From: Gymnorhina tibicen
Lineage: Eukaryota; Chordata; Aves; Passeriformes; Artamidae
NCBI GenBank assembly: GCA_013399875.1
Contig: VXAZ01000587.1
Span: forward strand, 203,019-267,018
DNA length: 64,000 nt
Direction: 5' to 3'
Below, piece by piece: positions 55,547 through 64,000 of the stretch. Within the stretch, counting starts at the first letter, position 1. Each line of letters starts with the position of its first letter. The position numbers and the translations under genes were made by a program. Below the pieces are notes generated by a model. That model was not told the origin of the DNA. It did not search any database and worked only from the letters and a program-made list of their open reading frames with translations.

Positions 55547-55552
55547 TTTATT
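55547..55552 (-). terminator. HDC: HDC poly(A) signal AATAAA
   Basis: The minus strand reads TCAAATAAATCC here, about 165 nt past the stop codon. It is the first canonical hexamer downstream of the gene. Confidence 0.6.
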
Positions 55553-55714
55553 TGACATTTTAATCTATAAATACATGAGGTTTTCGCCAGTAAAACACAG
55601 GAATTTTCTCAGTGGTCATTGCCACGGCTTACATTTTGAACGAAAGAACATGTAGTATTGCATGTGAATAAGCAAACTTTGGTTCTTTTTCCAAGGACCA
55701 AGCTCTCTTACTTG
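55553..55714 (-). other. HDC: HDC 3' untranslated region (inferred)
   Basis: A short stretch of about 160 nt from the HDC stop codon to the nearest canonical poly(A) signal. No coding potential is seen. Confidence 0.6.
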
Positions 55715-56473
55715 TTAAACAATGGCTTGCAGAGGACAACAAGGCAGCTGAAGGCCACACTGAATGCTACACTCTGGAAAGCTTGGGACACTGTAGAACT
55801 TAATTAGTTTTTTGAAGGCACCTTTTTTGAACATCATCATGTCTTCAGGCAGCCTGGAAAGAACTCTGGCATTTGCACGAGACTCCTTGTCAGTGGCTGC
55901 TGCTTTGGGGTTACATTGCTCAAGATTACCAGTCATTGGCACACTGGTGCAGCTAAGGGAACGTGCTGTCTTCTTCTTGCCTTGAACAGATAAATAACTG
56001 AATAAAAAAGAGGTTAACTTATGTTTGGTAACGTCTTGGACATCTTCTGGAAAACAGTCGTCCAGAGGATGCCCTTGACCTTTCACCTGCTGACTAATCA
56101 CACGTGTACTGGGACTCACTGATAACTTCTTAGCCTGACCTACTGTTTTTCTGGAAGGTGTTTTGTATTTCCCTCCATCTAAATAAAGCTGAGGAACGTT
56201 ACCAGTGGCATCAGAACTAGGCTGAACTATTGTAGTGGGGATTCCTGTCCCATCAGCAGAACTGATGCAGTGCAACCCGTAGTTCTGGCTGACAATTTGG
56301 GCTGCAGTGTGCTGAATGATGCTCCAGTCCTGCAGAATATCTTCCCTGGTTGTGAACTGAGAGGTCACAGTAAAGCGAATGATGAACTTGTCATGGATGG
56401 TTGCTGGAATGAGGAAGAGCCTGCCAGAACTGCTTAGTTCTTTCAGGAGTTTTTCTGTCAGCCAGTTGGGACC
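55715..56473 (-). CDS. HDC: HDC terminal exon, residues about 415-666 and stop
   Basis: Acceptor AAAACAG|GGTCCC. The first part ([29 protein letters not shown]) finishes the decarboxylase domain. The middle is divergent and Ser/Thr-rich. The end is conserved again ([46 protein letters not shown]) and stops at TAA 55717-55715. Confidence 0.97.
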   Translation of the reverse strand, partial: GPNWLTEKLLKELSSSGRLFLIPATIHDKFIIRFTVTSQFTTREDILQDWSIIQHTAAQIVSQNYGLHCISSADGTGIPTTIVQPSSDATGNVPQLYLDGGKYKTPSRKTVGQAKKLSVSPSTRVISQQVKGQGHPLDDCFPEDVQDVTKHKLTSFLFSYLSVQGKKKTARSLSCTSVPMTGNLEQCNPKAAATDKESRANARVLSRLPEDMMMFKKGAFKKLIKFYSVPSFPECSIQCGLQLPCCPLQAIV

Positions 56474-59400
56474 CTGTTTTAAATATGAATAATAAAAAAC
56501 CACTACAGTTAGAATTTCCAGTGACATCCAAACATATCTAAGAATTGCAATCACAAATTCTTACATGGAAGTTTATTCACAGTTCTTAATGTCTGGGGAG
56601 ACATCAGCTGTGGTCAGTTCATTCCAAAGAGACATGCAAAAGGGCCAGTCTTTACCTTTAGGCGAAATACAACCAGTCCAAGATGTCTCTTGGCAGGAAT
56701 TTCAAAGAGTGGATCACTTTTAACCAAGGATTCAAAGAATTTGGCTGTTTCAGTACCCTATAATCAAGGAAAAAAATAAGTTACATATTGGTTTGTCACA
56801 AACCTACTGTAAGGCATTCAACTGGGTAGTTAAAAAGAATTCCTTTCCTTCCTAAAACACATCATTCCGATGCATGAATAAGAGCAAACAGAAAAATGAC
56901 ATCAAAGCTAAGAATTTTCAAGTCTGTCTCTATTTGCCCAAACCCTTGACAACGAACATGAGTAACTGGCCTGTACTTAGGGATTTTCTAGAAGGAGGTT
57001 TGAAAACAGAATGTGCCTTCTCATGGGAGAGTCCTTTTGAGGCAACCATTGATCCACAATGTGACCCCTTGTATTTACACTCCATCAGAGGCTTAAGCCT
57101 GTACATTTTCACAGTGATGGGTTCAGCTATTCATCACAGCCTGCCTCCCAAACAGCTGCCATTTGGCCTCAAAGAAAGCTTCTCCAGATTATTGCTCAGA
57201 AAAGTGCAGAAGACAGTGACTTACCAAGCCCCTTTCCATTGCCCAGTGCTGTCGAGAAGGGGACTGGAAATGTTTTGTCTACACAGTCAATCTTTACAGA
57301 TTATTTTAGGGTGAAACCAGCACGCATTTAGCGTTCACGTGCAAGCTCTGAGTGTGAGAGGATTTCTGTTACTCGTCTCTGCATCTCTGATCTATTAATC
57401 TCCCCTCCCTAGAACTGAACAGAACACATTGATCGTTCACATACGTGTCGGACATGAGCTTGGAGCTTTTTCACCCCAAACGAACGAAGCACAAACCACA
57501 GCTTCAGAGAACGAAATCGACGACTCAGTGGAATTTGCCAGTGCTGTGAAAACACAACAGTGCCTCAGTGAGTGCAGAAACAACAGAAGGGAGAGTTGCC
57601 CTGCCACTGCTGCATCTCCTGCTTCAGACTCAGGTCAGAAACCTCTGTTGAGAGGAGCAGTGTCATATTACTGAAAATCTGCTAAGCCTAGGAAACAGCC
57701 ATCAAAGAAACGCTGTGTCCACATATTTTTCAATTATTTGCAAAACCAAGATTTTGGCTATTCCCCTTAATTTACGGCCTATCTATGCTTAGAATTTTAA
57801 ATGAATTACCAGCTAATAACAACAACTTTTTGCATTTAAGAGCGTGATCAATTTAAGATGTGGCCATTTACATTCTAGGACTGAGTGCTCACTTCAGCTC
57901 CTGTAATTTGCATATTTAAGTGCCATCCTGAACATTTTCCCAAATCAACTATAAACAGCAAGAGTTGATACAGGGGTAAGACAGTTCCAGACAAAGTAAC
58001 ACCTACTGCAAGGAAAACAGTGAGAAAACGTGTAAAGGAGTATTTCAGGGGAGCTGCACGAGCACGTGCAGAATCCAATTTAACCACAAGAGGGACTCAG
58101 TATCTTTTTTTCCATCCCTCCTTCCACTCCAGTGAAAAGCACTATTGATTTCAAGAAAACAATTATCTTTTCAGGACTAGGGTGAGATCATAGCAGAAAT
58201 AATTGGCAGTGAATATTCCTTTGTATTACAGTACTGAAATCTGCTGTAAGATGTATCTGAAGTGAAATGCCTCTTAGCTCTCCTATGAATACCTTAATCT
58301 GAGGAAAAAATGTAATTCATTCTCCTGCTGTTTCAGAGCATGGCATTTCCATTGCTTACTCCTCTCTCTCTTTTATTACATATCAAAGAGATAAGAAATC
58401 CAGCCAAAATGGCATCAGTAGGAACCACTTCAGCAACACAATGCAAGGAAATGACCCTCTGCATTAGAAAGGCAAGGCTGGATCTCCATCTGTGTAAAAA
58501 TCTTAAGTACTTCAATCTGAAAGTAATTTTATAATTAGTCTTCATAACCAGGGCTCACTGCAAAATTTGGCTATTTTCTCTGCATTAGGATCTCAGTATA
58601 ATTTGGTTTATGTAATAAGACTAGCTATAAGAGAAGCATACTCCAGAATGTGAGAGGAGTTTCACACTGTTTGAACATTTCATAGGCAATATAAAATACC
58701 AACTTCAATCATAACTTACCATGAAGTCAGTTGCAGCTCCTGAATTGGCATGTCTGAGGTAGACAGGGTTAACACTGAAGGTTTGATGTAACTTGTATTT
58801 ATCTTTAACCCTATCAATTGTAGAAGGAACTAGATTTAGCAAAATAAGTGCAGAGAAAAACTTGGCAATTTGCATGTTATCCTTTTGGTGTTGTTTGTGC
58901 TTTGACTACACTCACCAAAATCCAGTGCAGTCAAAATGGACCATCATCCACTTCGAAGGATTAAAAGTAAAGGAATCTGCATATTCAATCCCATCCAAGA
59001 ACAACCGAAATTCAGGACACACAAATGCTGTTCCTGCATATGCAGCATCAATATGAAGCCAGAGTCCCTCAGCATCGCCTGTTGGAATTGAGATTGTTGT
59101 TATGTAAGAGACATAAGGAATCAAAGTGCATGCTTCATCTCTCCTCTCTGCAAACCAGGTGTAATGTTTTGAAGGAGGCAGACAAGCAACTGACAACCTA
59201 GTTTTATTCTAAAGGTGTGGATCCATAATGCCAAAATAAAGGATAATGCTGAAACCAGGTGGACTCTGTAACAAAATTCACTGTTCCATATTTCATGTGA
59301 GTGAATCTTTTTAACATTTGATTTCTCTCACCTGCCCTTTCACTAAGTGACATTCCCCAGTACCTCTCAGTTGCACAAAGCCAAAATAAAGACACAGTGG

Positions 59401-62400
59401 CAAGCAAAATAGGACCCAGAAACAGAAGCCACAACCTGACCCATAAGAGAAAGCTCATCAGGTCTTCAGCAGCTACTGGTCAGAATTTATGCTGGAATAG
59501 AATTTGCAACCATGTCAAATTTACCTGTGAAACTGGTTAATCCAAATGATGTCCTACCAGAATCTACCTTCAAAACTCCTTTGCTAGATTAAATATTAAT
59601 GTATCCATCCTACAACAGTATCACACAGTCTGTATTTCCTGAATAACCACATTAAAGATTCATCAGTTGGCAAATTTCATCCATCTCGAATAGAATGTAT
59701 TTTAGCATCCTAATCTAAGTCTTACAGAAATCACTGCAAAGTCTTGTACTGACCTCAGCAATCCCTGAGACATGTCTGAAAAACTCAGCTCTGCTTGGTT
59801 TTGGCATGAAAACCAATTTAATCTTTTAGATACTTCCACAGTTCAAAAATCAGGAAAGAAAAGACACTTACAAACTGGACCCAGTTCTGAGAGATTGTCA
59901 AAAGCACAGACACCCGTTGTTCCCAAAGTTGCACAAACCTAGAAAAAAAAAAACCTGTTATAATGGATTTGTTTTCTTTTAATGCATGGATGCAGCACTT
60001 TAAAAGTGGGCAGTTTATTGCAGACAGTCAACACATTAAAATTTTTTATTTAATAAAATAGAAATTCCTGTATACATTTGAACCTTCAGCTAATGTATTT
60101 TAACAGGAGAAATTTTTCACATGTAATTTCACGTTGACATTAAGAATACAACACTATGTCAATACCCCCAACCAGAAAGTGGAACATACAAAGACTGGCA
60201 CTAGGCCTTTCTTTCTGTCTTCTGCAATGGCTTTCTTCAAAGTTTCACCTCTGAGGGAAAAGTTCTCATCCACAGGCAGAAATCTTATCTTCACGAGAGA
60301 AATCAAGCCAGCCTTTTCTACAGAGGAATGTGCCTTTAAAATAAGAAAAACAGTAAGAACTCAAGCTCTGAGGCTGAACAGCTGTGGTTAGTTATGGCTT
60401 TATGAAAGACAGTGGTGGCAAGAAATACAGAGATAACGACCTTATTGTAATCCACATTAATACAAGTCTGAAAGCATCTTCTTTGTGAGTAACTGTAAGA
60501 AATAATGTAATACTGTAATTCCAAAGAATGCTTCATTTATTTGGGTACTGGTTTCTAAAATATAATAACAGGCATCCTCATCTTGTGTTTGGAGGGCCAT
60601 TTATCAAAACTCAGCTCTTAAAGGAGCCTCTAGAAATGAACCAACCTCAGTTTATTCCATCCTCCCTGCCATAAGAAGATAAATCCCCCGAAGTGTGCTT
60701 ACTTCTGGATAGAGCAAAACAGCTACAAGAAAAAGCCCTTTTAGTTACACTAAGAGGGAATCGGCATGAGTGTCCCAGGGGAATATAATTGTTCAGTTCA
60801 GGACGCCAAGGACATGAGAGGTTTGCTGGCAGAGGCCAACAGTGGAGCCCACAACCAGGAGCAGCATTTAGGTAACAATGCCTTGAGCGTGCCTGTCTCT
60901 GAGGGGAAGGAGGCCGGGAAGAAACACGAGCTGAAGCAGCATGAGATCAGCACCTAGTTCCTGGAGTAAAGCTTTGTGAAAAACAGGAAGGAAGTGCAGA
61001 AATGAGTCATGTGAAACAAACCCTTGGGGACTTCCAAGACCCGAAAAACCTCGCCTCACACTGATTTAGCTTCCCCATCTGCAGAAAGCAGCAGTAGAGG
61101 ACCTGGTTCATGCTTGTAAGGCTTTCCTGTGTTTTTGTACAGAAATGTGACTTCACATGGTGGAGGCTGAGTGAGACAACAGAAGCAATTTGTTTTCCTT
61201 GTAATCGTAAGAACCTACTTGATCAGATGCATAAGCGATGAGGCGAGAATTGAGCGAGGACTCATCAGTGTCTGGCTCGGAAACCTTCATCTCCAGAATT
61301 TTGTTCTTCCTTGCTGCCAGCAGTGCAACCAAGGTTGATTCGCTCACAGTGCTCTGCAAAGACATTGCTCATTTACTGCAATTGCTACTTCATTGCTGTT
61401 TTGCCAGGGATCTGCTGAAATCAGTGAAGTGCCCAGCTGCCCACCGGCTCTTTTATTCCTGCTCCTGCTTTTCTCTGACGCAGAGGAGAGTCATTAGCTG
61501 ATGAGCAGCTCTCTGGGCCAGCAACATGAAACAAAGCCTTTTAACTGCTGTATATTTTAACGTGCAGCACCAAGTTCTGGGGAATAAATAAACCACATTT
61601 TCCTTTTGTTCTACAGATAAAACAATTTCCCATAAAATTACAAACATGAGCAAAGCCCCTTATGATAACAAAGACGCAGCACTGATTCCAGGGAACTCTT
61701 GCTCAGGCCTTCCAGAAGGCGGTAAAGGTTCAGGCCTTGATCTTGCACCTCTCAGAGACAAAAAGTAGACAAGAGAAAAAGGAAAATAATTTCTTGTGTG
61801 GGTAAGAACTGTGGCAGAAGGACATTGACAAGGATTCCTTCTCAAATTATCTAAGAATCACTTGAGTGCAAAATCTGGCAATATGATTGGAGAAATGAAA
61901 TCTGACTTTCATTTCCCTTGCAAAGACAACAAGAATACCTGCTGTTTGTCCATAACACAGCACTAAAAGCAATAGCAGTTTCTATTCTATAATTTTCTAC
62001 ATTTAATATAACATTTGGGAAAATAATGCCAAATTGGGATTCAGACCCATGCAGAAAATTTTGTTGGTTTTTCCTCTAGCAAAACTATCACTCAGAGAGA
62101 AATTCACTTGAAAACAAAATGTTGATGAGGCCACATCTAATCTCCCCTACCTGTAATACTCCTCCACCCACACTGTTGGGATGGTGGTGCAGGAATTTAT
62201 CTGGAAGGCCCAGCATTTTAGCCAACCAATCCATCACATTCATTTCCAGTTCTGTACAGGCTGGGCTGGAGGCCTAGAAAAAATTTTAAAAGGAGAATTA
62301 GGCTGTAATTCACCCTGGGCGCTGATCCCTCGTCCAACTGAGAACTAAGAGAGGCATTGAGCTAATCTGATACAGCTACATGGAGACCACACCCATCAAT

Positions 62401-63122
62401 TTCTTACAGGTTTGTGAGCTTCTGCTTTCCTACACAGAGACACACATCTAAAAATCTGGACAACTTTGCCACTGGGGAAAACACTGGCTTCAGAAGCTGC
62501 TGCGGTGTGCAGAGTCATAACCAAGTAAGGCTGCATAGCTGCTGCAGGAGGATACAAAATATGCAGATATTCTGGGCCAGGCCACCAAACAATTGCTTTC
62601 AGAAGAGGAAAAATAGGAAACGGGTTCTCTCAAAGGAGAAGGAATGGAGCCCAATCCAGCCTGCAGTCATAGATGGTGGCTGCTCTATTGCCTGCCCTGC
62701 TTGTGTAACAGTCTTGGCACTGAGACTAGATGACAAGGAACAGTGCTCACAGTGGGATATGCAAAGAATTTGAAAACAGACATTTCTAGTATATTTTCTT
62801 CATTCACCTCTTACTACTAGGTAATGTTTGTTCTTACATATTCTTTTGGGGTTTTTTTCAAAGTGACAATTTTCATTTATGCAAACAACATACAGTTGGT
62901 TAAAACAAACAATTATACTTACTCAGAGAACAAGAAAGAGTGACTATGACCTGATCTAGCATATTACACCCAGGAGAAGAATGTCTAAAAAAGCCCCAAA
63001 AAATTTACCCATGTGAATCCCAAGCAGTTAATTGCATCAGCCAGCATATCTCCAAGGAGTGAAGGCCAGGAAGTTAGAGCTGGAAAGTAGGCATGCATGT
63101 GTGGACTTTGCCAATGGACTAC
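55715..63122 (-). CDS. HDC: Histidine decarboxylase, partial (10 coding exons; N-terminus beyond window)
   Basis: PLP-dependent enzyme that converts histidine to histamine. Coding exons (minus strand): 63009-63122, 62151-62273, 61219-61353, 60190-60333, 59872-59938, 58916-59078, 58720-58810, 57445-57543, 56656-56757, 55715-56473; together 1797 nt, 598 codons plus stop, unbroken. By alignment to human HDC about 68 N-terminal residues are missing, encoded past 64000. With that offset the group II decarboxylase residues fall at their human positions: His194 (AHSSVEKAG), Asp273 (LHIDAAYAG), PLP-binding Lys305 (NPSKWMM), Tyr334 (VYLRH). Ser354 (IPLSRRF) replaces the Gly of aromatic amino-acid decarboxylase, which with the long C-terminal tail identifies HDC rather than DDC. 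The tail ends [20 protein letters not shown], as in mammals; this part is processed and membrane-associated in mammals. All introns are GT-AG. Confidence 0.97.
56656..56757 (-). CDS. HDC: HDC exon, residues about 381-414
   Basis: Acceptor GATTATAG|GGTACT, donor CTAAAG|GTAAAG, phase 0 at both ends. Encodes [16 protein letters not shown] through [11 protein letters not shown]. Confidence 0.96.
57445..57543 (-). CDS. HDC: HDC exon, residues about 348-380
   Basis: Acceptor TTCACAG|CACTGG, donor CGACAC|GTATGT, phase 0 at both ends, 33 codons. Encodes [18 protein letters not shown] through LQAHVRH. Contains the specificity residue Ser354. The exon is easily missed because its own frame is not open far on either side. 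Confidence 0.95.
58720..58810 (-). CDS. HDC: HDC exon, residues about 317-347
   Basis: Acceptor GATAG|GGTTAAAG, donor CATG|GTAAGT, phase 2 to 0. Encodes [20 protein letters not shown], with the flexible-loop Tyr334, and ends TDFM. Confidence 0.96.
58916..59078 (-). CDS. HDC: HDC exon, residues about 263-316 plus split Trp317 (PLP lysine exon)
   Basis: Acceptor CCAACAG|GCGATG, donor TTTTG|GTGAGT, phase 1 to 2. Encodes [16 protein letters not shown], then [19 protein letters not shown]. Lys305 forms the internal aldimine with PLP. Confidence 0.97.
59872..59938 (-). CDS. HDC: HDC exon, residues about 241-262 plus split Cys263
   Basis: Acceptor TTCTAG|GTTTGT, donor GTTT|GTAAGT, phase 0 to 1; 67 nt. 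Encodes [20 protein letters not shown]. Confidence 0.95.
60190..60333 (-). CDS. HDC: HDC exon, residues about 193-240
   Basis: Acceptor TTTAAAG|GCACAT, donor TTT|GTATGT, phase 0 at both ends. Encodes [15 protein letters not shown], with the PLP-stacking His194, and ends GLVPVF. Confidence 0.96.
61219..61353 (-). CDS. HDC: HDC exon, residues about 148-192
   Basis: Acceptor TTTGCAG|AGCACT, donor CAA|GTAGGT, phase 0 at both ends. Encodes [20 protein letters not shown] and ends AYASDQ. Confidence 0.97.
62151..62273 (-). CDS. HDC: HDC exon, residues about 107-147
   Basis: Acceptor TTTCTAG|GCCTCC, donor TTACAG|GTAGGG, phase 0 at both ends. Encodes [20 protein letters not shown] through GGGVLQ, part of the substrate/PLP pocket of group II decarboxylases. 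Confidence 0.97.
63009..63122 (-). CDS. HDC: HDC exon, residues about 69-106 (first coding exon in window)
   Basis: Acceptor TGTTCTAG|GTAGTC, donor CATGG|GTAAAT, phase 0 at both ends. Encodes [20 protein letters not shown] and ends GFTW. The preceding exon is not found between 63123 and 64000. Confidence 0.96.
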
Positions 63123-64000
63123 CTAGAACAGAATTACGTAGAAGTTAAGTTTGAAAATGTCACAAAACTCTGCATGAGATGTAGTGGTTTAGTATCTGTT
63201 TGAAGTGAGGGAAAAGGATTACAGCAACATAATATGTGCAACTATACATCAGCCAGCAGAAAGCTGCAGAGATATCAACAGGAGAGCAGCACTAGCAGAT
63301 GATAACACTGTGTCATTAACAGATAAATCGCAAATAACAGCAAAAGCATTTATCTGAATTAAACAGGCAAAGATTCTGAACAGGAAAGAATGTTGTGCCA
63401 CGTTTGAAAGACCAGAGTCAGAAAGATTTATCAAAATGTTTATCTTTATAACGGGAATCCTTGCAACACAGTTGTTCATTTTGTCAAATAACAGCTTGCC
63501 TTTAGCTATGCACAGCAATTTACAACTATATAGACCCTTCTATACACCTGAAGGAGCTTGTGTGTGGGACACCAGCATAAGTCCATGTAATCTGATTGCC
63601 TCTCCTACATCAGATCAAGTTTCTGCAAACATCTACAGAAAAATTTGAGAACACCCTTTGAAAAGCTTCTTACATAAAACATGTAATTTAGTAATACGAA
63701 CTCCCTTAGCAGAATCTGCAGTATTTATGTACAAGAGGAAGTAGATCTTTACATTCAAAGTGCAGGAGACAGGTCTGGTATGTACGTGAAGTTGGGCAAG
63801 AGTTGTTTCAGCTTGCTTCCACATCTCTGAAATTGAAATTATACGGTTCAGCAGGTAGAGACATTGTGGACCTAATGATTTTCTGACACACTGAAGAAAT
63901 TGTTTGTGAATTCGTTTTCCTATAAGCAGATATGAGTTATATACAAAGGACTTTAAAAATATATTCACAATCTAACCCCTAAAATTATAGTTAGGAACAC
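63123..64000 (-). other. HDC: HDC intron 5' of the first visible exon (runs off window)
   Basis: Intronic by position. I looked on the minus strand for the expected upstream exon encoding the IIMPG-type end of the N-terminal segment and did not find it. No other feature is seen. Confidence 0.7.

Noticed and set aside
58912..59196. Treating the decarboxylase as DDC (aromatic L-amino-acid decarboxylase)
   Set aside because: Ser at the position of human HDC 354, the long C-terminal tail and its Cys-rich end match HDC; DDC has Gly there and lacks the tail.

Overview
The window reads as nuclear DNA from a bird. Two short interspersed copies near 11.2 and 11.7 kb, plus a longer decayed copy near 38 kb, have the 3' end typical of avian CR1 LINEs. 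Introns are compact, interspersed repeats are sparse, and the coding sequence is close to mammalian orthologues of two vertebrate metabolic genes. The exact species cannot be told from the sequence alone.

Layout: (1) About 1-30.6 kb holds no protein-coding exon I can recognise. It has two CR1 fragments, simple repeats, two CpG-rich patches (about 9.5-9.9 and 16.65-16.98 kb) and a homeodomain-motif-rich stretch near 14 kb that could be a conserved enhancer. (2) 30.6-43.0 kb is a complete GATM gene (glycine amidinotransferase, mitochondrial) on the minus strand: nine coding exons, all GT-AG, 422 codons, a CpG-island promoter at 42.7-43.1 kb and a poly(A) signal at 30.65 kb. (3) 43.1-55.5 kb is intergenic, with no recognisable exon. 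(4) 55.5-64.0 kb holds the 3' ten coding exons (598 codons) of HDC, histidine decarboxylase, also on the minus strand. The exons for roughly the first 68 residues lie beyond the right edge.

The two genes do not form a pathway. GATM makes guanidinoacetate for creatine synthesis; HDC makes histamine from histidine. Both are reconstructed here exon by exon with an unbroken reading frame and all the catalytic residues I could check. They are transcribed in the same direction, HDC upstream of GATM, about 12.6 kb apart. In human the two lie on the same chromosome arm but several megabases apart with other genes between, so the close spacing points to a rearrangement relative to mammals.

I found no sign of a novel multi-gene system. 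The window is an ordinary vertebrate locus; the findings below are modest regulatory, structural and synteny observations.
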